From NCBI GenBank assembly GCA_964507325.1, contig CAZDQL010000005.1:1-64000 (forward strand): a stretch of 64,000 nt of DNA, given 5' to 3'. The stretch is from CAZDQL01 sp964507325 (lineage in GTDB: Bacteria > Planctomycetota > UBA1135 > GCA-002686595). The notes under the pieces are model-generated. The model had not been told where the DNA came from and ran no database searches. It saw only the letters and a program-made list of their open reading frames with translations. This document shows positions 33,380 to 42,546 of this stretch, in pieces (within the stretch, counting starts at the first letter, position 1; each line of letters begins with the position of its first letter). The position numbers were made by a program, and so were the translations under genes.

Positions 33380-35032
33380 ATGCGACCTCTTCCGCTCCTC
33401 GCGATCACCGCCGCAGCCGCCCTCTGCGGCCCTGCCCAGCCTCTCCTCGGCCAGACCCCCCCCGTTCCGGGGCGCGCTTGGTTCGAGGAGACGGTCGAGT
33501 ACGGATTCCGTTTCAAGGCCCCCAAGGACTGGCAGTTCTTCCCCCGGGAGTTCGGTCAGGAGAACGTCCTGGGGCGTTACGTCCCCGGGCGTGAGGGCCA
33601 GATCCAGCTCGACAAGGGGGTGAAGATGGCGCCCCGCTGCTGGATCCTGGCCTTCGATCCGGAACGCGCGCAGGAGCAGGCCGACCCCGCGCGCAGCCAG
33701 CGCGAGGCGATGAAGGAAAGGGTCACGCGCTACTTTCCCTCCTTCGACACCTGGTTGGAGGCCAATCAGAAAGAGCTGGGCCTCAGCTTCGGCGTGAAGG
33801 AGTCCGAGCTCGTGTCCGAGGAGGAGCTGAAGCTCAAGGGCAAGCTGCGGGGGACCGAGCGCATCTACGAGCTGCGCGGCTCGCCGCAGAACGAGAAGCA
33901 ACGCGCTCACCTGTGGACGACCGAGTACTACCTCGACGACACCAGGAGCATCGCCCTGACCTTCAACGCGCCCGCGGCTCGCCGGGATTGGGCCAAGTGG
34001 CGCAGCCCCCTGCGCAAGCTGGCCCGCACCTTCTCCCGCAGGGAGCTGAAGGGAATCGACACCTCGGAGATCGAGGGCAGTGGTGCCCGGGCGCAGAAGC
34101 ACAAGGAGCTGCTGGCAGAGGTCGCGGCCAACCCCGGCTGGCAGCTGATCCCCACCCCCAACTACTTCATCCTCTCCAACAGCGATGACGGCGACTTCCT
34201 GAAGGAGATCGCGATCCGCTTGGAGGCGATCCGGGAGCAGTACGAGCAGGAGTTCCCCGCGCAGAAGGCCCTGGCCGCCTACGAGGCCCGCCTCGTCGCG
34301 CGCGGAGCGGCTGGCGAGCAGGACGCAGCCTCCGCGAGCGCGGACCAGGAAGCGCGCAGCGAGGTGACCGAACCGAGCCCCCTGGAACTCTCCCGCTGCA
34401 GCGTCGTGCGCGTCTGCAACAACCGGCAGGACTACCACCGATACGGCGGTCCGGCGGGGTCGGCGGGCTACTGGTGGGCTGTCTCGGAGGAGCTGGTGAT
34501 CTACGACGACAAGGCGGTCGGCGGCCGGCGCAACACCTGGGGAGTCCTGCACCACGAGGCCTTCCACCAGTTCATCTTCTACTTCTTCGCCAACCTCTCC
34601 CCCGGCACCTGGTTCAACGAGGGCAACGCGGACTTCTACTCCGGCTTCAAGCTGAACAAGCGCAAGCGCTACGACCGGGGCCGCGCCCCCTGGCGCAACA
34701 GCGTGATCAAGGAGGAGATCCGCACCGACCACATCGTCTCGCTCGAGGAGCTGGTCGGCATGACCCAGAAGCAGTACTACGGGGACAACCCCCTCGACCA
34801 ACCGCGGGGGTCGCGCTACGCCCAGGGCTGGTCCTTCGTCTACTTCCTGCGCACCGGCAAGAAGAACCGGGCCGCCGGCTGGCAGGAGGAATGGGGCGCC
34901 ATCCTGGACACCTACCTGGACACCCTGATCGCCACGGGGAAGATCGAGGAGGCGACCGAGCAGGCGTTCGCGGGGGTCGATTGGGAGGCCCTGGAGGAGG
35001 CCTGGGAGACCTACATCCTGAAGGGCAAGTAG
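33380..35032 (+). CDS. Secreted DUF1570-like zinc peptidase, copy 1
   Basis: A 550-residue exported protein (signal peptide 1-24). Residues 392-396 are HEAFH, an HExxH zinc site, with a downstream WFNEGNADFY giving the third ligand Glu, the gluzincin pattern. DUF1570 proteins share this layout. The N-terminal 250 residues are a beta-rich domain of unknown role. A paralogue with the same motif (HEAFHQYIHY, WFDEGMAEYF) lies at 42547-44019 on the opposite strand. Substrate unknown. Confidence 0.75.
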   Translation: MRPLPLLAITAAAALCGPAQPLLGQTPPVPGRAWFEETVEYGFRFKAPKDWQFFPREFGQENVLGRYVPGREGQIQLDKGVKMAPRCWILAFDPERAQEQADPARSQREAMKERVTRYFPSFDTWLEANQKELGLSFGVKESELVSEEELKLKGKLRGTERIYELRGSPQNEKQRAHLWTTEYYLDDTRSIALTFNAPAARRDWAKWRSPLRKLARTFSRRELKGIDTSEIEGSGARAQKHKELLAEVAANPGWQLIPTPNYFILSNSDDGDFLKEIAIRLEAIREQYEQEFPAQKALAAYEARLVARGAAGEQDAASASADQEARSEVTEPSPLELSRCSVVRVCNNRQDYHRYGGPAGSAGYWWAVSEELVIYDDKAVGGRRNTWGVLHHEAFHQFIFYFFANLSPGTWFNEGNADFYSGFKLNKRKRYDRGRAPWRNSVIKEEIRTDHIVSLEELVGMTQKQYYGDNPLDQPRGSRYAQGWSFVYFLRTGKKNRAAGWQEEWGAILDTYLDTLIATGKIEEATEQAFAGVDWEALEEAWETYILKGK

Positions 35033-35141
35033 GCAGCGCTGCGCCGCCGTCCCTCGCTGCCGTACGCTGCGGTCAAGCTCCTCGGCGCCAGGGCCGATGA
35101 ACCCCCTGGCCCGACCGAGCCCCCGCCGTCAGACTGTCCCC

Positions 35142-35792
35142 ATGCCCCGCATCCTCCTCCTCCTGACCCTCGCCCTCCTGGCCTCCGCCTGCCGGGGAAC
35201 CCGCACGGCGGCCGACCCCATGGTGCGCATCCTCTCCGCAGAGGGGGTCGAGCTGGGGGTCTCGACCACCTACGGGGTGGTCTTCCTCGGCTCCACCGCG
35301 TCCTCGGGGCGCATCGAGATCGAAGCCTGGTTCGGAGATGGTCCCAGCCTGGAGCCCGCGGTGGTGGAGCCCCTGGGCGGCGGCCTCTACACCGCCGAGC
35401 CGGAGATCCGGCTGCCCGCCGTGCCCGTGCGCTTCGACACGCCCCGCCCGGGGGACCAGCTGCTCCTGATCGGACGCGGGACCACCGAGACCTGGAGTAC
35501 CCCGGTGCGCGTGCGCAGTGACCCGCGCGTCTTCGGCATCCTGCTGGAGCCGCCCCCGGAGGTCGACTTCCAGGAGAACCAGGTGGGGGCCGGCGTCTTC
35601 TGGGTCCACCCGGAGAACGGCCAGGACCGCCGGCTGGTAGGGCTCGTCTCGGGCCGTGTGACCCTGGCGCGGGACGGGCGCGAGCGCACCTACTTGGCGG
35701 TCGTCGGACCGGAGGACCTCTGGCGGCTCGTGACCTACCACCGCGAACACCCGCACCGTCGCCGCTGGGTCTACCGCGAAGACATCATGTAG
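35142..35792 (+). CDS. Predicted lipoprotein
   Basis: A 216-residue protein with a type II signal peptide: hydrophobic LLLLTLALLASAC with Cys17 as the lipid site. The mature part is beta-rich and ends in an Arg/His-rich segment (HREHPHRRRWVYRED). I do not recognise the domain. The ATG at 35142 fits the lipobox; a longer frame starts upstream at 35097. It follows the DUF1570 gene on the same strand and may be co-expressed. Confidence 0.7.
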   Translation: MPRILLLLTLALLASACRGTRTAADPMVRILSAEGVELGVSTTYGVVFLGSTASSGRIEIEAWFGDGPSLEPAVVEPLGGGLYTAEPEIRLPAVPVRFDTPRPGDQLLLIGRGTTETWSTPVRVRSDPRVFGILLEPPPEVDFQENQVGAGVFWVHPENGQDRRLVGLVSGRVTLARDGRERTYLAVVGPEDLWRLVTYHREHPHRRRWVYREDIM

Positions 35793-35826
35793 GCGCACTG
35801 TGGGCGCGCGGCCGGGGGCGGCGCTG

Positions 35827-37350
35827 CTAGCGCCTCCAGAACCCCGGCACGCAGAGCGCCACCAGCGCGTAGAACTCGAGCCGGCCCAGGATCATGAACA
35901 GGGTCAGGGCCACCTTCACCAGGTCGTGGAACTGGTCGAAGTTGTGCACCGAGCCCACCTGCGCCAAGCCCGGACCGATGTTGTTCAGGGTGGCAAGGAC
36001 CGCCGTGCCCGAGGTGACCAGGTCGTTGCCGAAGCTCGAAACGAAGAGCGTGCCCCCCATGAACACGATCACCCACAGGGCGAAGTAGCCGGTCACCGAG
36101 GCCACCACCCCCTCCTCCAGGGTCTGCCCATCCATGCGCACGGCGTGGATCGCCCGGGGGCGCACGAAGCGACGCACGCCGACCAGGGCCGCCTTGGCGA
36201 CGATCATGATGCGCACCATCTTGATCCCACCCCCGGTGGAGCCGGCGCAGGCTCCGATCACCGCCAAGGACATGCACAAGACCCGCGCGATCTGTGGCCA
36301 GGCGTTGAAGTCGGCGGTCCCGTAGCCGGTGCTGGTCTGCATGCAGACCACCGTGAAGCCCGAGTCGCGCACCGAACTCCAGAAGTGGCGGTAGTCGCGC
36401 AGGGTGCTGCCCTCGTCCTGGGGCAAGCCGTTGGATCCCCCGTCGAACCACAGGGCGGTGGCGATCACCAGCGTCGAGACCACCGCGATCCCCGCGTACC
36501 AGCGCGCCTCCGACGAGCCGATCAGGCTGCGCCAGAAGGGGCGCGGCCCCACGCGCAGCAGCCGGTCGTAGAGGGCGAAGTTGAGGCCGCACAGGAACAT
36601 GAAGGTGGTGATGATCACCTCCACGGGGAGCGAGTCGAAGTAGCCGATGCTCTCCGAGTGGTTCGAGAAGCCCCCCGTGGCGATCGTCCCGAAGGTGTGC
36701 AGCGCCGCGTCGAAGGCCCCCATCCCCCCTACGACCAGGAGCAGGACGAACTCGATCACGCTGATGCCGACGTAGATCTTCATCAGCATCAGGGCGCTGT
36801 CGCGCACGCGTTGGTGCCCCGCCTCGCGCGAGATGCCCGGCACCTCGGAGCGGAAGAGGCTGCGGCCTCCGGTGGGGAAGAGCACCACGAAGACCATCAC
36901 GATCCCGAAACCGCCCAGCCAGTGGGTGAAGGAGCGCCAGAACGCCACGGCGTGGGTCATGGCGTCGATCTCGGCCCCCTGCATGACCGTCGAGCCGGTG
37001 GTGGTCAAACCGGAAACCGACTCGAACATGGCGTCGATGGCGGAACCGAAGGTGCCCGTCATCAGGTAGGGCACTCCCCCCGCCAGTCCCCCCACCAACC
37101 AGGAGAGCCCCACCACCGCCAACCCCTCGCGCCGGAAGTAGTCCGGGCGTCCCTCGGCGGTCACCGCCGAGCCACGGAAGGCGTAGGTCGGAATGGCCCC
37201 CAGGAACGCCACCAGGGCCGCGGAGGCGAGGAAGGCCCACGTCTCGGGCCACTCCCCGTAACCCGCGCCCACCGCGGCGGGCACCAAGAGGAAGCCCGCC
37301 ATCAGCAGGAGCACGATCCCGAGCAGGCGGCCGACTGCGCGCAGGTTCAT
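35827..37350 (-). CDS. trkH: TrkH-family potassium uptake channel
   Basis: A 507-residue membrane protein with four MPM (membrane-pore-membrane) repeats. Selectivity-filter-like motifs are TTTGSTV in repeat 1, ATGGFSN in repeat 2, STGYGTAD in repeat 3 and NNIGPGL in repeat 4. GSTGGGIK before the third pore helix is diagnostic. It forms the pore of the low-affinity potassium system. It starts 7 nt after the trkA stop on the minus strand, so TrkA gates TrkH from the same transcript. Confidence 0.95.
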   Translation of the reverse strand: MNLRAVGRLLGIVLLLMAGFLLVPAAVGAGYGEWPETWAFLASAALVAFLGAIPTYAFRGSAVTAEGRPDYFRREGLAVVGLSWLVGGLAGGVPYLMTGTFGSAIDAMFESVSGLTTTGSTVMQGAEIDAMTHAVAFWRSFTHWLGGFGIVMVFVVLFPTGGRSLFRSEVPGISREAGHQRVRDSALMLMKIYVGISVIEFVLLLVVGGMGAFDAALHTFGTIATGGFSNHSESIGYFDSLPVEVIITTFMFLCGLNFALYDRLLRVGPRPFWRSLIGSSEARWYAGIAVVSTLVIATALWFDGGSNGLPQDEGSTLRDYRHFWSSVRDSGFTVVCMQTSTGYGTADFNAWPQIARVLCMSLAVIGACAGSTGGGIKMVRIMIVAKAALVGVRRFVRPRAIHAVRMDGQTLEEGVVASVTGYFALWVIVFMGGTLFVSSFGNDLVTSGTAVLATLNNIGPGLAQVGSVHNFDQFHDLVKVALTLFMILGRLEFYALVALCVPGFWRR

Positions 37351-37357
37351 GGCTCCC

Positions 37358-38692
37358 TCAGCCGCGGAAGGTGCGCTCCACCCTTTCGAGGTTCTCTGGC
37401 AGCGTGAAGACGATCACCTGATCGCCGTCCTCGACGGTGGACTCCCCGCTGGGGATCTTCACCTGTTCGCCGCGCACCAGGGCGCCGATGACGCAGCCCC
37501 TGGGCAGACCCAGCTCGTGGACCTTCTTCGACTCCGTCAGGTGCGCGGTGAGCTCGAGCACCTCGGCCTTGCCCTCGCCGATCACCGCGATCGCGGCGGG
37601 GGAGCCGGAGCGCACGAAGCGCAGGATCTCGTTGGCGCACAGGATGCGCGGCGCGATCCCCTGGTCGATCCCGAGCATGTCGTAGATCTGGCGGTAGGAG
37701 GCCTTGTTGACCATGGCGACGGTGCGGTCGACCCCCAGGGAGCGCGCCAGCTGGCAGGAGACCATGTTGTTCTCGTCGTCCCCCGTCGTGGCGATGAAGA
37801 CGTTGGCGTCGCCGATGCGCTCCTCGATCAGGAGGTCGAGGTCGGTGGCGTCCCCCTCCAGGACAAGGACGTCCTTGGGACTGGACATCGCCAGCGCTCG
37901 AGCGCGGGCGGCGTCGCTCTCGATCACCTTGATCACCACCCCCGGCGTGTCGGTCAGGTGATGCACGATCTGCCGTCCGATGCCCCCGGCGCCCATGATC
38001 ACGACCACCCGGCGCCAGGAGACCTTCTCGCCGGCGATGCGCTCGAAGGTGTCGCAGTCGCGCGCGTCGCCGATGACGTAGACGTGGTCGGCGACCTCGA
38101 GCTGGTCCTCCCCCGAGGGGACGAAGAAGCGCTCGGCGCGCGCCACCGCCACCACCAACACCCCCGCCGGCAGCCGCAGGTCCTTCAGCGCCGCCCCGGT
38201 CAGCTCACTCTCGGCGCGCAGGCGCAGGCGCCTGAGCTGCACGCGGCCGTCGGCGAAGCTCTCCACCTCGAGCGCGTGCCGCTCGCGCACGGTGGACAGA
38301 ATCTCCTCCGCCGCCAGCTCCGCGGTCGAGAGCACCACGTCGAAGCCCAGGCTCTGCTTGTAGAAGTAGCGGTAGCCCTCCAGGAGCGCGGTCTGCTTGA
38401 GCCGCAGGATCACCCGTTTGGCCCCCAGGTGCTTCGAAAGCACGCAGGCCAGCATGTTGACGTGGTCGTCGTCGGTCACGGCCACCACCAGGTCCGCCTG
38501 GGAGGCCCCCGCCTGGGTCAGGACGTCCGCGCGCGTCCCGTCCCCCACCATGGCCTGCACGTCGAGGGATTCCATCATGCGCCGCGCCTTGGCCGGGTCG
38601 GGATCGACCACGGCCACGGCGTGCTTCTCGCGGGACAGGATGTCCGCCAAATGGTGGCCCACCTCGCCCGCCCCAACGACGACGATGTTCAT
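37358..38692 (-). CDS. trkA: TrkA potassium uptake regulator
   Basis: A 444-residue cytoplasmic protein with two tandem RCK modules. Each has a Rossmann NAD-binding loop: VVVGAGEVGHHLADIL at the N terminus and IMGAGGIGRQIVHHL near residue 235, with a nearby Asp for ribose. An RCK_C domain follows each. It binds NADH/NAD and ATP/ADP to gate TrkH. I start at ATG 38692, where the Rossmann strand begins; an upstream GTG gives an unsupported extension. High confidence. Confidence 0.95.
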   Translation of the reverse strand: MNIVVVGAGEVGHHLADILSREKHAVAVVDPDPAKARRMMESLDVQAMVGDGTRADVLTQAGASQADLVVAVTDDDHVNMLACVLSKHLGAKRVILRLKQTALLEGYRYFYKQSLGFDVVLSTAELAAEEILSTVRERHALEVESFADGRVQLRRLRLRAESELTGAALKDLRLPAGVLVVAVARAERFFVPSGEDQLEVADHVYVIGDARDCDTFERIAGEKVSWRRVVVIMGAGGIGRQIVHHLTDTPGVVIKVIESDAARARALAMSSPKDVLVLEGDATDLDLLIEERIGDANVFIATTGDDENNMVSCQLARSLGVDRTVAMVNKASYRQIYDMLGIDQGIAPRILCANEILRFVRSGSPAAIAVIGEGKAEVLELTAHLTESKKVHELGLPRGCVIGALVRGEQVKIPSGESTVEDGDQVIVFTLPENLERVERTFRG

Positions 38693-38817
38693 CGCCCGGC
38701 ACGATAGGACCGGGCCTGGGCGAATGGAACCTGGCAACTCGAATCCGCCTCCAGGGGGTCCGAGGCGGGGTTGCGGGGTTGCGTCGTCGCGCCACGGCCC
38801 CGTAGCTTGCGCGCCCC

Positions 38818-39381
38818 GTGATCCTGGTTCTCGACAACCGCGACTCCTTCACCTTCAACCTGGTGCAGCTCCTGATCGAGCTGGGGGGCGAGGTGCGGGT
38901 CGAGCGCTCCGACCGCGTCGGCTGGCGCGCTCTGGCGCGCCTGCGCCCGAGCGCCATCCTGGTCGGACCCGGCCCGGGGACCCCGGAGCGCGCGGGCTCG
39001 AGCGAGGACGTGGTGCGCCACCTCTCCGCCGACGTGCCCACCCTGGGGATCTGCCTCGGTCACCAAGCGATCGCCACCGCCTTCGGTGGACGGGTGATCC
39101 CGGCGCGTGAGCTGTGCCACGGACAGACGCGCGCGCTGCACCACGATGGCCGCGGCGTCTTCCGAGGCCTCGCCTCCCCGCTGCAGTTGACGCGCTACAA
39201 CTCTCTCACCGTGCACCCCGATCTGCCCGACGAGCTGGAGATCAGCGCCCGCGACGACGAGGGAGAGATCCTCGGCCTGCGTCACCGCCGGCGCCCGCTG
39301 GAAGGGGTCCAGGTCCACCCCGAATCGATCCTCTGCATCGAGAGCGGCGGGCGGGAGCTGATCGCCAACTTCCTGCGCTGA
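38818..39381 (+). CDS. pabA: Glutamine amidotransferase, PabA/TrpG type
   Basis: A 187-residue class I glutamine amidotransferase that supplies ammonia to aminodeoxychorismate or anthranilate synthase. It has LVLDNRDSFTFNLVQ at the N terminus, the oxyanion strand GPGPGTPE, the catalytic Cys in LGICLGHQAIA, and the His-Glu pair in GVQVHPESIL. The start is GTG at 38818. The synthase subunit (pabB or trpE) is not in the window, so the specific pathway cannot be decided; trpG is the alternative name. Confidence 0.88.
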   Translation: MILVLDNRDSFTFNLVQLLIELGGEVRVERSDRVGWRALARLRPSAILVGPGPGTPERAGSSEDVVRHLSADVPTLGICLGHQAIATAFGGRVIPARELCHGQTRALHHDGRGVFRGLASPLQLTRYNSLTVHPDLPDELEISARDDEGEILGLRHRRRPLEGVQVHPESILCIESGGRELIANFLR

Positions 39382-39402
39382 CCCGACGCAGCGCCTCCCC
39401 CC

Positions 39403-40158
39403 TCAGTCCCTCTCCCCCACCGGATCGGTCCACTGCGGCCAAGGCCCACTCGAGGGTCGCCGCTCCTCCCCGTCGCGCGTGCCCAGGATGCGCCGCGTGA
39501 CGAACTCGTAGCCCGGCTTCACCACGCGCCGCCACCAGCGAGCGAGCCACCCCCTGCGCCGGCCATGCCCCACCCCGATAGCGGCCTCCGCGGGCCCGCG
39601 CCCGTCGCGGGTGTAGCGCCGGCGGTGCTTCTCGAGGTGCCGCAGGTCCTCCGAGGCACGAGCCCGGAAGCCGCGGCCGCGTCGTCGGTGCACGCTGGCC
39701 AGCTGGAAGTCGATCAACGCCGGTCGCCCATCCTCGCCGACGACGACGTTCATCTCCTTGTGCAGATCGTTGTGGCACACCCCGCGCCGGTGCACCTCGA
39801 GCACGAGCTCGTCCAGGAGATCGAAGAAGTCGCGCGGCAAATGGGTGGCCTGGTGCAGGGCGCGGCCGGGCAGATAGCTGCGCAGGAGGGTCTCCCCCCG
39901 TCGGGGCCGCCTGCCCTGGGCGTCGGGCAGCCCGTCCAGCCCCTCGTCGACCCTCAGCTCGGGTACCCCGATCTGCCCCTCCAGGGCGACCAGAGCCCGC
40001 CGCTCGCGCCCCATGAGCACCCGCGCGACGACCCGCGACCCGGGCAGGCGACTGCCGCTCGCCACGCGCCGCACGAGCGGGCCGCCGGTCCCCTCGACCA
40101 GCTCCACGGAGCCGAAGACGTCGCGTTTCAGCTCGCGGAGGATGCGCCCACCACCCAT
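39403..40158 (-). CDS. Small RIO/LPS-kinase-like protein kinase
   Basis: A 251-residue protein with kinase motifs: a catalytic-loop-like HNDLHKEMNVVV (near residue 130) and a metal-binding IDFQLAS replacing DFG. The spacing matches RIO/Bud32 or lipopolysaccharide core kinases such as WaaP/KdkA. I see no convincing glycine-rich loop, and the N-lobe Lys is unclear. The last 60 residues are basic (YTRDGRG, WWRRVVKPGYEF), suggesting membrane or nucleic-acid contact. The gene converges with pabA. Substrate unknown. Confidence 0.65.
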   Translation of the reverse strand: MGGGRILRELKRDVFGSVELVEGTGGPLVRRVASGSRLPGSRVVARVLMGRERRALVALEGQIGVPELRVDEGLDGLPDAQGRRPRRGETLLRSYLPGRALHQATHLPRDFFDLLDELVLEVHRRGVCHNDLHKEMNVVVGEDGRPALIDFQLASVHRRRGRGFRARASEDLRHLEKHRRRYTRDGRGPAEAAIGVGHGRRRGWLARWWRRVVKPGYEFVTRRILGTRDGEERRPSSGPWPQWTDPVGERD

Positions 40159-40316
40159 GAGTAGACCCTACTGGACTGCCTCCCTTCAGTGTGCACGCGG
40201 CGCCCCGGAGCCAGCCATTCCCCAGCTGCTTCCTCTCTCGGGCCCGCCCCGGCCGGTCCGCGGAGGTCGGGAGGGCCTGTTCAGAGGGGAAGACGCTCGA
40301 AGTCCTTGTTGGCAGG

Positions 40317-40391
40317 GGGTTTGCGGCGAGAGTCAGCCGGGAATGCCCACTGAAAGGGGGCAGTTCAGTAGGGTTTGCGGCGTGAGTGAGC
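40317..40391 (+). repeat. 21-bp direct repeat upstream of the ABC ATPase gene
   Basis: Two copies of GGGTTTGCGGCGNGAGTNAGC, at 40317-40337 and 40371-40391, differ at two positions and are 54 bp apart. The second copy spans the GTG start of the ABC ATPase gene. The 223-nt region between 40159 and 40381 otherwise holds no gene. Paired sites could be regulator binding sites or a small duplication. Confidence 0.6.
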
Positions 40392-41320
40392 GTGCGATCA
40401 CCGACGCATCCCCCCCCATCACCTGCCGGGGCCTGACCCGCACCTTCGGCCGGACCGTGGCCCTCGCCCCCCTCGACCTGGACGTCTCCCCGGGGCAGGT
40501 CACCGGTCTGCTGGGTCCCAACGGGAGCGGCAAGAGCACCCTCCTGCGCTGCCTGGTCGGGCTGGTGCGTCCCGACTCCGGCACCGCGCGGGTGGCCGGG
40601 GTGCAGGTCGTGGGGGACGGCACGGCGGTGCGGCGTCGGGTGACCTACGCCCCGGGAGAGCTGCACCTCTACGGCGAGATGCGCGGGGGCGAGCAGATCG
40701 ACTGGCTGCTGCGGGGGCGTGGAGCGCGGGCGCGCCGGCGGGGGCGGTCGGTGGCGGCAGAGCTCGGGCTGCCACTGAGCGACAAGGTGCGCGGCTACAG
40801 CCACGGGATGAAGCGCCAGCTGTGCTTCGCGGCGGCGATGGCCCCCGACGTCGCGGTGCGCATCCTCGACGAGCCGAGCGAGGGGCTCGATCCCACCAAG
40901 CGCAGCGAGCTGCTCTCGTACCTCGCGGAGGACGCGGCCGGGGACAGGACGATCCTGCTCTCCTCACACCATCTGGGGGAGGTGGCGCTGGCCTGCCAGC
41001 GGCTGGTCTTCCTGAACGAGGGGCGCGTGATCGCCGATGAGACGCCCGCTTCGGTGCAGGAGCGAGCGGCGCGCTTGCTGCACCTGGCGTGGGCGGGGAA
41101 ACCGCCTGGAGGGCTCGCCGCAGCGCTGGCGGGTCCCCACGCCGAGAGCGTGACCATCGAGGGCTCCCGGGTGACGGTCCTGCTCGCGCAGCGCGACCCG
41201 CGCCCCTTCCTGGCGGCACTTGCGCGGCAGAGCGACCTGCCTGCGCCGGCCGAGATCGAGATCGGGCGCCTTTCGCTGCAAGGGCTCTACCGGGACCTCT
41301 ACGGAGTGGCGGGGGTGTGA
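40382..41320 (+). CDS. ABC-2 type exporter ATP-binding protein
   Basis: A 312-residue ATPase. Walker A is GPNGSGKST, the signature YSHGMKRQ (SHGMKRQ, the ABC-2 form), Walker B AVRILDEPSEGLDP, and the H-loop His lies in LLSSHHLGE. The C-terminal 80 residues form an extra domain common in antibiotic or polysaccharide exporters. The GTG start at 40382 follows an AGTAGGG ribosome-binding sequence. Its stop overlaps the permease gene by one base, so the two are coupled. Substrate unknown. Confidence 0.93.
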   Translation: MSERAITDASPPITCRGLTRTFGRTVALAPLDLDVSPGQVTGLLGPNGSGKSTLLRCLVGLVRPDSGTARVAGVQVVGDGTAVRRRVTYAPGELHLYGEMRGGEQIDWLLRGRGARARRRGRSVAAELGLPLSDKVRGYSHGMKRQLCFAAAMAPDVAVRILDEPSEGLDPTKRSELLSYLAEDAAGDRTILLSSHHLGEVALACQRLVFLNEGRVIADETPASVQERAARLLHLAWAGKPPGGLAAALAGPHAESVTIEGSRVTVLLAQRDPRPFLAALARQSDLPAPAEIEIGRLSLQGLYRDLYGVAGV

Positions 41321-42090
41321 TGCGGATCTCCCGGGAAGTGCGAGGGTACTTGCTCTACGCGGGCGCCTTCTTCGTGGTGCTCGAGGCGCTGCTGTGGGTG
41401 GCGATCCTCTGGTGGCCGAGCTTCGAGGAGAATACCGCGGCACTGAAGCAGATCTCCTCCCCCCTGCCGATGCTCACCGACCAGCTCAACTTGATCGAGC
41501 GCATCGGGGTCGGCGCGTACGTGGTGGGCCAACACTTCTTCAAGGGCTGCAACACCCTGGGGATCGCCGCGGCCGTGCTCTTCGCCATGGGGGCCGTCGC
41601 CGGGGAGGCGCAGCGCGGCACCCTCGAGGCGTGGCTGGCGCGTCCCGTCTCGCGCCTGCGCCTCTACAGCGAGCGCTACTGCGCCGGACAGCTCGCCCTC
41701 TGGGTGCCGATCATGGCGGCCACCCTCACCATCCCCGCCCTGCTCACGACCGTCGACGAGAAGATGGGCTACGCCGACCTGGCGCGCTGCGCGGTGCACC
41801 AGAGTCTCTTTCTGGGGGTGATCTACAGCCTGACCTTCATGCTCTCCGCACGCGGCAGCCAGCCGGTGTGGATCGCCATGACGATGCTCTTCCTGGCGAT
41901 CTTCGAGTTCGCGATCTACATGGTGAAGACGATCACCCACTACTCCGTCTTCCGCTGGGTCGACATCGAGTCCTTCGCCGAGATCCTGAAGGAGGACGCG
42001 CTCGCTCCGTGGGTCACGCTCTCGCTGATCGGGCTGAACCTGGCCCCGTATCTGGTGGGTCTGGCGTTCTTCCAGCGCCGGCTGCCCTAG
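41320..42090 (+). CDS. ABC-2 type exporter permease
   Basis: A 256-residue membrane protein with about six helices (residues 10-30, 70-95, 115-140, 155-175, 180-200 and 235-250). The EAQRGTLEAWLARPVSR segment is the conserved coupling region of ABC-2 permeases, equivalent to the E-GT--LL--P motif. The ATG at 41320 overlaps the ATPase stop. With it the protein forms a half-transporter that dimerises. Confidence 0.9.
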   Translation: MRISREVRGYLLYAGAFFVVLEALLWVAILWWPSFEENTAALKQISSPLPMLTDQLNLIERIGVGAYVVGQHFFKGCNTLGIAAAVLFAMGAVAGEAQRGTLEAWLARPVSRLRLYSERYCAGQLALWVPIMAATLTIPALLTTVDEKMGYADLARCAVHQSLFLGVIYSLTFMLSARGSQPVWIAMTMLFLAIFEFAIYMVKTITHYSVFRWVDIESFAEILKEDALAPWVTLSLIGLNLAPYLVGLAFFQRRLP

Positions 42091-42104
42091 TGACAGGACA
42101 CTGG

Positions 42105-42536
42105 ATGGCGGTCACGCCGGAGCGCCTCGTCCTCTCCCACGACCAGGTCCTCGAGCTCGCGGACTGGGTCCGGGGCGCCTACCCCGCGGAGGCCTGCGGA
42201 CTGCTGGTGGGCCGGCGCAGCGATCCCGCGGGTCGCGTCGCCGGGGTGGAGCTCGCGCGCAACGCCGAGGAGAGCCGGCCGCGACGGCGCTTCGCCCTGG
42301 CCCCCGAGGACCACCTGCGCGTCGAGCTGGACGCGCGGGAGCGGGGCCTCGAGGTGATCGGCGTGTGGCACTCCCACCCCGACGGCCCCGCCACCCCCGG
42401 GGCGGCGGACCGCGCCGGGGCCTGGGAGGGTCACCTGCAGCTCGTCGCCGGCGCGGATCCCTCGGGACCGACGTGCTGGCGCCTCTGGCGCCTCGAGGGG
42501 ACGCGCTTCGTCGAGCTGGAGCTGGTCCTGGAGTGA
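42105..42536 (+). CDS. JAMM/Mov34 metallopeptidase-like protein
   Basis: A 143-residue MPN-domain protein. The AYPAEACGLLVG start carries the Glu, and WHSHPDGPATPGAAD has the two His and the Asp of the JAMM zinc site. The conserved Ser between them (PSxxD) is Gly here (PGAAD), which may lower activity. Prokaryotic relatives cleave ubiquitin-like tags or Cys-conjugated precursors. The gene follows the exporter pair in the same direction with 14 nt between, so it may process the transported product. ATG at 42105 is chosen over an in-frame GTG at 42090. Confidence 0.85.
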   Translation: MAVTPERLVLSHDQVLELADWVRGAYPAEACGLLVGRRSDPAGRVAGVELARNAEESRPRRRFALAPEDHLRVELDARERGLEVIGVWHSHPDGPATPGAADRAGAWEGHLQLVAGADPSGPTCWRLWRLEGTRFVELELVLE

Positions 42537-42546
42537 GGCTCGGCGC

